Positions 8,417 through 16,086 of a DNA stretch of 54,648 nt are shown here, piece after piece (within the stretch, counting starts at the first letter, position 1; each line of letters starts with the position of its first letter). Origin of the DNA: Methanobacterium sp964452085 (GTDB lineage Archaea > Methanobacteriota > Methanobacteria > Methanobacteriales > Methanobacteriaceae); assembly GCA_964452085.1 (NCBI GenBank), contig CAYVKL010000013.1, positions 1-54,648 on the forward strand. Reading direction: 5' to 3'. Below the pieces are notes generated by a model, which saw only the letters and a list, made by a program, of their open reading frames with translations, did not search any database and was not told the DNA's origin. A program made the position numbers and the translations under genes.

Positions 8417-8878
8417 ATGGATTTAAGTATTTTATGGCTTGTACCAATAGCTTATTTTATTCATATTATTGAAGAAGCCCCAAGATTCATGCCTTTCGCT
8501 ATAAAGTATTACGGACAACCTAAAAACTTTAAAGAGTTCCTCGTTGGAAATATTATTCTCATGTCTTATGTTCTAATTTCAGTATCTCTTGCAATCTTTT
8601 ATACCAATGAATGGACTATGGTGATAGGATTAGCCACTGCTGCATGGATATTTACAAATTTTTTAATGCATGCATACTATACCCTACGGTATGGTGAATA
8701 TTCTCCAGGTGTAGTCACTGCAAGTGCAATATACGCACCTGTAACAGTTTTCATCTACTATAACTTTATAATATCTGGAATACTAAGCACAACAGACATT
8801 ATATTATCCATGATCCTTGGATTTGTAATTATGTATGTTCCAACACTTATGCAAATGAAGAGACATGGAAAAATATAG
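8417..8878 (+). CDS. HXXEE-domain membrane protein
   Basis: A 153-residue membrane protein whose first helix holds HIIEEAPRF, the H-x-x-E-E motif that names the HXXEE family (PF13787). The motif implies a buried metal or catalytic site, but the family has no settled function. About four or five helices are seen (5-25, 42-65, 68-90, 100-120, 125-145). The start ATG is well supported by AAAAGGAGG eight to ten bases upstream. The stretch 8200-8416 before it is AT-rich and holds nothing else I can recognise beyond its likely promoter. It is a single gene placed between two integrase tails. Confidence 0.75.
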   Translation: MDLSILWLVPIAYFIHIIEEAPRFMPFAIKYYGQPKNFKEFLVGNIILMSYVLISVSLAIFYTNEWTMVIGLATAAWIFTNFLMHAYYTLRYGEYSPGVVTASAIYAPVTVFIYYNFIISGILSTTDIILSMILGFVIMYVPTLMQMKRHGKI

Positions 8879-9015
8879 AAAAATTAATAAAAAAAAATTT
8901 GGGAAAATATTTTTATCAGACTTCTATAGGTATGATGCATGATACCCGTTTCCAAGGTATCCGATCTTATTTATTTTTTTTTACTTTCAAATGCTCTTCA
9001 TTAACTCATTAAATA

Positions 9016-9349
9016 ACTGGAACCAAATGAAGACGGCTTCAACAAGGCCACCAGCCACATGCTACGGAAGTTTTTCAACACCCAGTTAATACACGCAGGT
9101 ATGCCTGAGGAAATACGTGAACATCTAATTGGACACAAGTATCATGACCCCTACGCAGAGCATATTATCTACCTGACCCTGAGAACCTCAAACAAGTCTA
9201 CATCACGATACATGGAACACGTGACAATATCCGAAAAACTACTAATAACCATGGAAGAATTCCGAGAACTCAAAACAGAAAACAGCCGCCTAAATAATAT
9301 GGTGTCTGAATTGGAAAGAGAGTTAAAGGAGTTGAAGGGTGAGGTTTAG
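9016..9349 (+). pseudogene. Integrase 3'-end remnant (tail 7, type B, longest)
   Basis: About 334 bases matching the C-terminal third of the integrase. It covers the H-x-x-R box (SHMLRKFFNTQ), GHKYHD, a frameshifted tyrosine region, then YMEHVTISEKLLITMEEFRE and ELKELKGEV. The frameshift after GHKYHD removes the catalytic tyrosine frame, so even this longest fragment is inactive. It ends with TAG and a T-rich terminator. Confidence 0.85.
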
Positions 9350-9510
9350 AGGCTTGTTTTTTGGTTTTAAATCAATATCATCAATTATGTTTTCATCCTG
9401 GTACTGGTACTTCCATTTGGCCGCCTTTACTTCGACTAATCTCTCAAATGGCCAATTCTGAACTTTTAGTCTTCTCAATACCTTGGCAACAAAATAAGAT
9501 TGATTTATAA
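9325..9510 (-). pseudogene. Fragment of an unrecognised gene
   Basis: A minus-strand frame between tail 7 and the carbonic anhydrase gene reads SYFVAKVLRRLKVQNWPFER then LVEVKAAKWKYQYQDENI. The composition looks like real protein, but there is no start, and the frame runs into the antisense of the integrase tail. It is probably the end of a gene cut off by insertion or deletion. No family was recognised. Confidence 0.3.
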
Positions 9511-9572
9511 ATTATTATTATCAAATATATAATACAAGTTCATGATTAAACTGCCAATTTCGAGGATCAAAT

Positions 9573-10259
9573 ATGAAAAATTTGCATCTAATTGTTTTGA
9601 TAATGATATTTGTAGTGGGTGTATTTGGTTTAATTTACTCTCTTGACGGAATAAAAACAGAGGATAAGAATGAAGATTCTCTTAAGCTGCTCCAAGAAGG
9701 TAACGACCGTTTTTTACAAATGAAATTACAGCATCCGAATGAAAATATTCCCCGGAGAGTTGATACAGCTGTCAATGGGCAAAAACCATTTGCTATTATT
9801 CTTGCATGCTCTGATTCTCGGGAACCTGTTGAATTGATTTTTGATCGGGGGATAGGTGATCTTTTTGTTGTCCGTGCAGCAGGTAATGTGGCCATGGATT
9901 CTAGTGTTATTGGTTCAATCGAATATGGGGCAAAACATCTCAATGTACCTTTAATAGTAATTTTAGGCCATACTGATTGTGGTGCAGTCAAAGCTGGGCT
10001 AAGTAACTCTACAGAAGATGGTAAAATACTGGATATTCAGAATAAAATAAAGCAAGTAGTTGAAAAAACCAAAAATGAATATCCTAATTTAAATAATTCT
10101 GATCTTTTATACCCTGTGACCAAAAATAATGTATTTCAGACCAAAACTGATCTTTTAACCCAGAGCCAAATCATAAAGGAATTGGTTGATGAAGGGAAAC
10201 TAAGAATAGTAACTGCGGTGTACGATATTAGGACTGGTAAAGTTGAATGGATTGAATAA
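9573..10259 (+). CDS. Exported beta-class carbonic anhydrase
   Basis: A 228-residue beta-carbonic anhydrase, which interconverts CO2 and bicarbonate with a zinc ion. The zinc ligands are visible: Cys in ACSDSRE (about residue 79) and His and Cys in LGHTDCGAVK (about 134-137). The Asp-Arg dyad of CSDSR and the 'FVVRAAGN' segment are also present. Unlike the usual cytosolic enzymes it starts with a hydrophobic segment (IVLIMIFVVGVFGLIY), a signal peptide or membrane anchor, so the enzyme should act outside the membrane. For a hydrogenotrophic methanogen this would supply or trap CO2 at the cell surface. GAGGATCAA precedes the ATG. The gene stands alone between an integrase tail and repeat copy B. 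Confidence 0.9.
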   Translation: MKNLHLIVLIMIFVVGVFGLIYSLDGIKTEDKNEDSLKLLQEGNDRFLQMKLQHPNENIPRRVDTAVNGQKPFAIILACSDSREPVELIFDRGIGDLFVVRAAGNVAMDSSVIGSIEYGAKHLNVPLIVILGHTDCGAVKAGLSNSTEDGKILDIQNKIKQVVEKTKNEYPNLNNSDLLYPVTKNNVFQTKTDLLTQSQIIKELVDEGKLRIVTAVYDIRTGKVEWIE

Positions 10260-10353
10260 ATGCGAATTAACTTTCTATCAACCTTAGTATAATAAGAATG
10301 TGATTGAAGAAGAGATTTGGTGATGTGATTATGTTTTTTTCATCTTGAAGATT

Positions 10354-10572
10354 GAAAACCCAAAAATCCTTCTAACAACTTCATGAGGCCAAAAGAAAAA
10401 TAAATAAAAGTTACTCTTTCTCCAATCAATTTCTTAAACCTCCAACAAAATTTACGTAGGTATCATGGGGGCCTTATTCGTTTTTGATTATTTTTTTAGG
10501 GTAAGACCAAAAAACACGCCTTAATCCCCCAAATCTTTATATAATCATAAGTGACAAATAATGATAATTTAT
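10354..10572 (+). repeat. Dispersed ~220-bp intergenic repeat, copy B
   Basis: Same layout as copy A: a left end with CCCAAAAATCCTTCTAA, a middle with TACGTAGGTATCATGGGG, and the right end CACGCCTTAATCCCCC followed by a TATA box in CTTTATATAATCATAAG at 10535-10551. Here the TATA box points into the 3' end of a minus-strand gene (10595-11266), so any transcript would be antisense to it. Confidence 0.85.
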
Positions 10573-10594
10573 TTGGTTGTATTTTTGTGGGGGT

Positions 10595-11266
10595 CTATTT
10601 GAATACAGTCCCCAAAAAGCCTCCAATAATACCTAAAATTCCACCTACTATTAAAGAAATTATTAATTGGAAAAAAATTTCTAATGGGGTTCCACCTAAT
10701 TGTCCAGTTAGGGTAAATATACCAATATAACCTGCAACAGAACCTAATGATCCTGATAAACCTCCATAAAATATCGTTTCAAGACTATTCTCCGCCCCCA
10801 AGAAAGTTGCTATAAACCCACCCATAGCCGTGCCTAAAATATATCCAAAAAAACCAAAAATAAAAGTACCAACAAAGTTTAACATTAAGGTAGTTGCAAA
10901 ACCTATTCCTACAATTTCCCACTTCAAATCTAAATTAATGAATGATTGAGTAGGTTGGGAAGTTGATTTCGTTGATAGGTAGCCTTTGTATGGTTTGTCA
11001 GGTTTTGCGAAAGTTGTTATGGGCCTGAGAAATTTGTTGCATGATGTGCATATTTTTTTATCTGCAGGGGTTTTTTCACCACAATACGGGCATTTCACTG
11101 ATGTTTTGGCGTCATTTGAATCTTCTTCGATTCTTTCAAATTGTTCTGAATAGTTCAATTCCCCACCACATTCGCATTGAAAATCTGAAGGGTTTTCACC
11201 AGTTTCCAATTGGTATTCTTGAGAGCAACTATTACACTTTGCATTAACCATTACAAAAAACCCCAT
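10595..11266 (-). CDS. Double zinc-ribbon membrane protein
   Basis: A 223-residue protein with two zinc-binding elements. The first is CNSCSQEYQLETGENPSDFQ with CECGG (residues 11-40), paralogous to those of the genes at 5205 and 7558. The second is CPYCGEKTPADKKICTSC (about 59-76). A linker follows, then a glycine-rich membrane part with about four helices (residues 115-222) that resembles DUF5518-type glycine-rich segments. The start may be the ATG at 11249-11251 (MVNAKCN), five codons inside the longest frame. The gene is bracketed by repeat copies B and C as direct repeats. The function is unknown. Confidence 0.65.
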   Translation of the reverse strand: MGFFVMVNAKCNSCSQEYQLETGENPSDFQCECGGELNYSEQFERIEEDSNDAKTSVKCPYCGEKTPADKKICTSCNKFLRPITTFAKPDKPYKGYLSTKSTSQPTQSFINLDLKWEIVGIGFATTLMLNFVGTFIFGFFGYILGTAMGGFIATFLGAENSLETIFYGGLSGSLGSVAGYIGIFTLTGQLGGTPLEIFFQLIISLIVGGILGIIGGFLGTVFK

Positions 11267-11391
11267 ACAACTTTAAAAATAGTTTTAATGTGATATGAAT
11301 ATAAACTTTATTATTAATTTTATTAATTTCTAAATACTTTTCTTCCAAAACTCTAAACTGGATAACTCATTGTTATTGTAGATGCAATGAA

Positions 11392-11642
11392 AAAACCCCA
11401 AACTCAAAACTCCTTCTAATTACTTCATAACTCCAAAAGAATACAAAATAAAATTTAGCCTGTCCTTAACAATTTATTTTTTCTTCTCAAAAATAATACA
11501 TAAAAATCCGGAAGTTTTTCCTCCGAGTAATAAATTTCCTTGGGAAAGACCAAAAAACACGCCGTAATACCCAAAATATTTATATGATCATAAGTGACAA
11601 ATAATGATAATTATTTAAACCGGATCCGGCGTTCTTATGGTT
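11392..11642 (+). repeat. Dispersed ~220-bp intergenic repeat, copy C, with CCGG palindrome leader
   Basis: The left half belongs to a second subtype shared with copy E (ATCCGGAAGTTTTT in the middle). The right half has CACGCCGTAATACCC, a TATA box in ATTTATATGATCATAAG at 11578-11594, and then a leader with the perfect palindrome CCGGATCCGG at 11620-11629 followed by CGTTCTTATGGTTAAA. No gene begins soon after it. The 220 bases between it and the promoter of the next gene hold nothing recognisable. Confidence 0.85.
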
Positions 11643-11864
11643 AAATTAGATTCTATTATTTTGTAATCAATTAATAACGAATATTAAATCATTAATTTTT
11701 TATATTCAAGAATATGAGAAATTTAAAAATAAAATAAACCTATATTTAGAGATTAAATATTAAGGACTGTTACTCTATATTGAAATTTAGTAAATGTTCT
11801 TCAATGTTAGGATGTCCTAATAATCTTAGATAAGCCTAATTAAAGCCCTATGAACTACCGAAGC

Positions 11865-11874
11865 CTTTATATGG
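11865..11874 (+). promoter_or_regulatory. TATA box of the 11959 gene
   Basis: CTTTATATGG lies in the symmetric context AAGCC...GGCTT, about 85 bases before the start codon. It is the best archaeal TATA-like element in this intergenic stretch. Confidence 0.45.
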
Positions 11875-11958
11875 CTTGTAATACATTGGAATAATCTAAG
11901 GTTGAAATCAAATCTTCTTTCAAAAAAAAATTATTAAGTTAATGTGGTGATAAAAAAA

Positions 11959-12195
11959 ATGTTTGATCCTAAAAAATTGATGGACACTGCTATTGATCAG
12001 GTCCAAAAAAGTGGTAGTGGACGAGACTCTTACAGAAGTAACGGTGGCGAAATAGATGATATTCTATACAAAATGTCCAGAGACCTTGAAGAAGTTAGAA
12101 TGAAAAACAGAGAACTTACAGAGAGGTTAAACGATTTAGATATGCAATTTAACCGCCTTAAAAGTTTATTAAGCCGAAGTGACAGGCGTTATTAA
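11959..12195 (+). CDS. Small coiled-coil protein
   Basis: A 78-residue hydrophilic protein. After an N-terminal segment (MFDPKKLMDTAIDQVQKSG), residues 37-75 have heptad-like spacing of hydrophobic residues among charged ones (ILYKMSRDLEEVRMKNREL), a predicted coiled coil. The ATG at 11959 is chosen because GTGGTGAT sits seven bases upstream as a ribosome-binding site; the in-frame GTG codons upstream are part of that site. No membrane segment is present. It may be a scaffold or partner protein. It is not similar to the integrase coiled-coil tails in sequence. A terminator follows directly. Confidence 0.65.
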   Translation: MFDPKKLMDTAIDQVQKSGSGRDSYRSNGGEIDDILYKMSRDLEEVRMKNRELTERLNDLDMQFNRLKSLLSRSDRRY

Positions 12196-12198
12196 TTC

Positions 12199-12228
12199 AG
12201 GGATTTCATTTCTTAATCCCTTTATTTT
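12199..12228 (+). terminator. Hairpin terminator of the 11959 gene
   Basis: The stem AGGGATT (12199-12205) pairs with AATCCCT (12215-12221) and is followed by a T-rich stretch. Confidence 0.6.
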
Positions 12229-12324
12229 CCTTATTTTATAAAATTATATTATTGTAATTAGAAAAAAACGAGTTAAACTTACTTATTTAATAAATCGCCA
12301 GAATTTTAAAATAAAGTGATTTTT

Positions 12325-13218
12325 ATGGATGCCATTAATGACAGGGAACGTATCGGTCGTAAAGCCTCGATGGTTGCTATTTTTGGAAATATTATATTGA
12401 CTATTTTCAACTTTGTTGTTGGAACGTTTTCAGGTAGTACGGCTTTGGTTGCTGAGGCGGCACATACACTTTCGGATGTCATCACTTCAATTCTGGCTTT
12501 TGTCGGGTTTAAGATAGGTATGTGGCCTGCAGATAATGAACACCAGTATGGGCATGGTAGGGCTGAACCAATTATTGGATTAGTAATAGTGGTGTTCTTG
12601 GTTGTGGTTGCTTATGAAATTCTTTCAGATGTTTATATCAAACTTTTGATGAATGAAACACTTAAAGCGCCTGATTGGATCGCTGCAGGCATGGCATTAA
12701 TTGGAATAATTGTTAACTACTGCATGACCACTTACTTAATCCGTTCCGGTAAGAAAATCAACAGTCCTGCACTTATTGCAGATGGGCAGCACCAGAAAGT
12801 TGATATTTTCTCTTGTGGCGCTGTATTTGTAGGGGTCATAGGTGCTCAATTGGGATTTACCATGTTAGACCCAATTGTAGCCATATTCATTGCTATAATG
12901 GTGATAAGAACAGCTTTCATTGTTGCCCGTGATAATATTAACACCATTATGGGTAAAATACCATCTGGGAAGATTTTAGATGAAATTAGGGTTGTAGCAC
13001 TGTCTGTAGATGATGTTAAGGGAGTTCATGAAGTGAGAGTTAATAATATGGGTCCGTATGCTTCTGCAGAGTTGCACATTGAGCTTGATGCGAATTTAAA
13101 TCTCAGAGAATCCCATAAAATCTCTCATCAAGTTGAAAAACAGATCATTAACAAGGTAGGATCTATAAAAATGGCTATTGTTCACACCTGCCCTTTCGAA
13201 GGAAATAATAAAGAATAA
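12325..13218 (+). CDS. Cation diffusion facilitator (CDF) metal transporter
   Basis: A 297-residue CDF protein that exports divalent metal ions in exchange for protons. Six helices are visible in the first 200 residues. The two intramembrane metal-site motifs are AEAAHTLSDV in helix 2 and ADGQHQKVDI in helix 5, both of H-x3-D type, as in zinc transporters. The cytosolic C-terminal domain (residues ~205-297, 'VHEVRVNNMGPYASAELHIE') is complete. The ATG at 12325 follows AAGTGAT; a GTG three codons upstream lies within that site. It is followed after 43 bases by a DedA-family gene and the two may share a transcript. Zinc specificity is inferred from the motifs. Confidence 0.9.
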   Translation: MDAINDRERIGRKASMVAIFGNIILTIFNFVVGTFSGSTALVAEAAHTLSDVITSILAFVGFKIGMWPADNEHQYGHGRAEPIIGLVIVVFLVVVAYEILSDVYIKLLMNETLKAPDWIAAGMALIGIIVNYCMTTYLIRSGKKINSPALIADGQHQKVDIFSCGAVFVGVIGAQLGFTMLDPIVAIFIAIMVIRTAFIVARDNINTIMGKIPSGKILDEIRVVALSVDDVKGVHEVRVNNMGPYASAELHIELDANLNLRESHKISHQVEKQIINKVGSIKMAIVHTCPFEGNNKE

Positions 13219-13261
13219 ACTAGTTTTGGAAATCTGTCATCAATGACATAAGAGGTCAAAT

Positions 13262-13927
13262 ATGTTTGAAGGTATAATTTTATATTTAGAAAGCTTACTG
13301 GCTGTTTACGGTCCTTTTGGGGTTTTTATTGCCAGTATTGTTGAAGAGGTAATAGCGCCCATTCCATCTACTCTAGTAATCATGGGGACCAGCTTTGTAG
13401 TCTTAAAAGGGTCTGCAATTTCATTAAATGGATTTATAAATCTATTTGTCAACATTGTTTTACCTGCCTCTTTAGGAGTAACCTTAGGATCACTTTTTGT
13501 ATATGGAATTGGTTATTTTGCTGGAAAACCATTCATTGAGCGTTGGGGTAAATATTTAGGTGTTTCATGGGAAGATATTGAAAAAGCAGAAGAGAAATTT
13601 GAAAATAGTCATTCAGATGAAATATTACTTTTCCTTGTCAGAGCAATTCCTATTATCCCCAGTGTAGCTATAAGTGCTTTCTGCGGCATCATCAGATTTG
13701 ATTTAATAAAATATGTTATAATTACATTCTTAGGAACTATGGTAAGAGCTTTTATTCTGGGATTCATCGGTTGGCAGTTTGGAAGCATGTATCAGTCTGT
13801 AGCAGATGAAATTTCGTACCTGGAAGAAATCACTGTGGCTACAATATTGGTTGCTGCGATTTTGTATTTTATTTACAAAAAGAAGTTTAAAAAGACAAAA
13901 ACAATAAATAGGGTTAAGGCGCCTTGA
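13262..13927 (+). CDS. DedA/VTT-family membrane protein
   Basis: A 221-residue DedA-family protein (VTT domain), a group now linked to lipid scrambling and membrane homeostasis. It shows re-entrant segments and helices, with the acidic 'VEEVIAPIPSTLVIM' region near residue 27, 'GVTLGSLFVYGIGYFAGKP' near 80, and the arginine-proline motif 'FLVRAIPIIPSVAISAFCG' near 125 that is typical of the family. AGAGGTCAAAT precedes the ATG. The preceding CDF gene ends 43 bases upstream. The C-terminus is a last helix with a lysine-rich tail. Confidence 0.85.
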   Translation: MFEGIILYLESLLAVYGPFGVFIASIVEEVIAPIPSTLVIMGTSFVVLKGSAISLNGFINLFVNIVLPASLGVTLGSLFVYGIGYFAGKPFIERWGKYLGVSWEDIEKAEEKFENSHSDEILLFLVRAIPIIPSVAISAFCGIIRFDLIKYVIITFLGTMVRAFILGFIGWQFGSMYQSVADEISYLEEITVATILVAAILYFIYKKKFKKTKTINRVKAP

Positions 13928-13978
13928 TTTAGTAAACAACCCTAAGGGGAGTTTTATAATTATACTAGATTATTGCCT

Positions 13979-14045
13979 CGTTATTTGCAGCTATGACAAA
14001 GTACAATATTGAAGCTGAAAACCGGTTCCGGCGTTTTTATGGTTA
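13979..14045 (+). repeat. Partial repeat: leader part with CCGG palindrome
   Basis: GTTATTTGCAGCTATGACAA is shared with 17629-17648. It is followed by AACCGGTTCCGGCGTTTTTATGGTTAAA, which matches the end of copies C and D of the dispersed repeat. The TATA-bearing part is missing or diverged here. Confidence 0.6.
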
Positions 14046-14117
14046 AAAATAATTTTATTCCTATTTTTTATCCAAAAAAAGATATTTGTTTATATGTGTT
14101 TAAATAGGGGAAAAAAT

Positions 14118-14140
14118 GGAAGGTTAATTTATTTAACCTT
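14118..14140 (-). terminator. Hairpin terminator of the 14145 gene
   Basis: AAGGTTAA (14120-14127) pairs with TTAACCTT (14133-14140). Read on the minus strand the hairpin is followed by CCATTTTTTCCCC, and it lies just after the stop of the secreted repeat protein. Confidence 0.55.
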
Positions 14141-14144
14141 TCAT

Positions 14145-14525
14145 TTAGCTATTGTTTTTACAGTTGGTGCCATCACAGTTTCCGGTTCCAGCATTTGCAT
14201 TATTCTGTCCGTACTGGTATTTGTGTGCCTGGTCGCTGTTACCTGATCCTGCAGCTCCGTTTTTTTGTCCGTACTGGTATTTGTGCTGGTTTCCGTCGCA
14301 GGTTCCATCACATGATCCTTGTCCTTTTCCATCACAAGTTCCGCAGTTTCCATTTCCAGCATTTGCATTATTCTGCCCGTACTGGTTTTGGCTCTGATTG
14401 GTGGTCTGGTTGCTGGTTGGATTTGTAGTAGTGTTGTTGGAAGTATCGTTCAGTGCAAAGGCTGGTACAATACTGATCATCATCACAACGGCACAGATTA
14501 TTGCACCTTTTTTCAGATTGTTCAC
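14145..14525 (-). CDS. Secreted Asn/Gln/Gly/Cys-rich repeat protein
   Basis: A 126-residue protein with a clear signal peptide (KKGAIICAVVMMISIVPAFA). A low-complexity mature part follows, made of NTTTNPTSNQTTNQSQN and then three imperfect repeats around YQYGQNNANAGNGNC. Seven cysteines occur, mainly as C-x2-C and C-D-G motifs (NCGTCDGKGQGSCDGTCDG), a possible metal-binding or disulphide-rich surface. The start is GTG at 14523-14525, supported by a strong GGAGGTGA ribosome-binding site. The function is unknown; a cell-wall-associated or metal-sequestering role is only a guess. Frames read on the other strand here are by-products of the repeats. Confidence 0.7.
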   Translation of the reverse strand: MNNLKKGAIICAVVMMISIVPAFALNDTSNNTTTNPTSNQTTNQSQNQYGQNNANAGNGNCGTCDGKGQGSCDGTCDGNQHKYQYGQKNGAAGSGNSDQAHKYQYGQNNANAGTGNCDGTNCKNNS

Positions 14526-14782
14526 TTATTTTCACCTCCACTTTTGTAGGTAGATATAGAATACTTTTAAACAGATAAATGATTATTCCAAGTTAATACC
14601 CAGATCAGACCCAGTTTTTTACCAGTATCGTTACAAAAGAGGGGTTTGCTACTATTTTTCCAATTATTATCATTCAAAGAATTAATGTTCTATAAAAATC
14701 AATAAATTTAATTGATAGTTTAAAAAAATGTGGGGATTGGAGGGTTGTAAACATAAAACGATTTAAGTACATCTTATTTATT

Positions 14783-15568
14783 TTGATATCCATCTTATTT
14801 TTGTTAGTTGGGGTGATTTATGGATTTGATCTGCAAAGAACCAATCAAACTACATGCCAAATTATAGAGCCAGTTAAAGTTTTAGTTTATGATGGGGATG
14901 GTGCGGATACAATTAGTGTGGAAGGCTTAATTAACTGTATGGATGTGGCACAACAGAATAACCCTAACATTCATTTTGACTACTCTACTTCTACTGTGAT
15001 TAATGGGGAGGTTTTATCTTCGCAGGATGTTTTAATTATTTCTGGAGGGGATATTGAACTTCTTTTAAATGATCCGAGCATAAATCCGGATGATGTAAAG
15101 AAATTTGTAGAAGAAGGGAAAGGATATATGGGTATTTGTGCAGGTTCCTATGCTGCTTCCAACTATAAAGGAGAATATGGTTCAGGGTGGGGGATATCAC
15201 CTAGTATTGAATGTAATTACACATATGCTGACGGTTTTGTGCCAATCACTCTAACTAATTATGGTATTAAAACTCTCAAATATTCTGATGGGCAAATAAA
15301 CCCCTGCGCTTTCACTGTTAAAAACAATACTACGGTCACTTTACTTTCATTTCCATTATCTAATACTCCAGGTTTGTACAAAAATGGTAACTACACGCCT
15401 ATAGCTATCTATCCTAATAATGAAATAATAAGTTCAGAATATGCAGCTATTCTGGATGATACACGTGGATCGGGAAGGATAATCCTATCAGGACCCCATC
15501 CTGAACTGGATCCTGCAAAACCTGAACTAGTTGCCAGAATGTTATTGTGGGTTTCTAAAAGAATTTAA
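14783..15568 (+). CDS. Exported BPL_N / class I glutamine amidotransferase-like protein
   Basis: The mature part (from about residue 28) matches the BPL_N-type glutamine-amidotransferase-like fold: VKVLVYDGDGADT at the first strand, LIISGGD, and the nucleophile elbow GICAGSYAA with its cysteine. A hydrophobic N-terminus anchors or exports it. The TTG at 14783 is the only standard start in frame, but the frame extends upstream to an ATA at 14753 nine bases after GGAGG. That start would give the signal sequence IKRFKYILFILISIL with a proper basic head. I therefore think translation starts at 14753 with a non-standard codon, or that an ATG has mutated. The substrate is unknown. Confidence 0.75.
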   Translation: MISILFLLVGVIYGFDLQRTNQTTCQIIEPVKVLVYDGDGADTISVEGLINCMDVAQQNNPNIHFDYSTSTVINGEVLSSQDVLIISGGDIELLLNDPSINPDDVKKFVEEGKGYMGICAGSYAASNYKGEYGSGWGISPSIECNYTYADGFVPITLTNYGIKTLKYSDGQINPCAFTVKNNTTVTLLSFPLSNTPGLYKNGNYTPIAIYPNNEIISSEYAAILDDTRGSGRIILSGPHPELDPAKPELVARMLLWVSKRI

Positions 15569-15688
15569 AGATATTTTTAATCGTATTCAAAAATTTTGTA
15601 TGTGAATTTAAAGTTTGGATAAAAATCAACTGTTCACTAAGTTAATTTTATAGTTTATTAAAAACAAATAATAATGGGGTGATAAAAA

Positions 15689-15973
15689 ATGTTGTTTATA
15701 GCTGAACATACCCATCCGGCTTCTAAATGCCCAATGAGCATGCCTGGTGGGAAAGATATGATAATGGAACTTTTTTCAGAAGAACATATAAAAAGTGCAG
15801 GTATTGAACTTGTTGGAGCTTATATGAGTTGTCCAAATGATGAAGGAGCTATCCACAAAGGATATTTTATAATTGAATCTCCAGATGAGGAATCTATAAA
15901 TAAATTCTTTGGAGCAATGGAAGTTAAAATCAGGGAAGTAAAACCGTTCAGCGAGATAGCAAAAACATTATAA
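15689..15973 (+). CDS. Small conserved hypothetical protein (94 aa)
   Basis: A 94-residue soluble protein starting after GGGGTGAT, a strong ribosome-binding site. The sequence (MLFIAEHTHPASKCPM... and GYFIIESPDEESINKFFGAM) has the alternating strand-helix pattern of a small dimeric alpha-beta barrel. A conserved-looking His and Cys near the N-terminus could bind a metal. I do not recognise a named family with certainty. Its last bases and the terminator behind it are duplicated at 17681-17732. Confidence 0.65.
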   Translation: MLFIAEHTHPASKCPMSMPGGKDMIMELFSEEHIKSAGIELVGAYMSCPNDEGAIHKGYFIIESPDEESINKFFGAMEVKIREVKPFSEIAKTL

Positions 15974-16002
15974 AAAATCTTTTTTCTTTTTTTCAATTAA
16001 TT
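15951..16002 (+). repeat. Left copy of a 52-base direct repeat (gene 3' end)
   Basis: It covers the last codons of the 94-residue gene and its T-rich terminator (GAGATAGCAAAAACATTAT then CTTTTTTT). It recurs at 17681-17732 with a few mismatches. The phosphatase gene 16087-17547 lies between the two copies. Confidence 0.75.
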
Positions 16003-16086
16003 GTCAATCTTAATTCTTTAAACCATAAAATATATTTGTTATTAATGAATATTTGGATTCTAACCATTATTTGATACTTAATCTTT

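Noticed and set aside
9059..9349. 96-codon open frame on the + strand
   Set aside because: It is a frameshifted integrase 3' end that lacks the catalytic tyrosine region in frame.
14152..14549. Several overlapping frames on the + strand opposite the secreted repeat protein
   Set aside because: They are by-products of the repetitive sequence; only the minus-strand frame has a ribosome-binding site and signal peptide.
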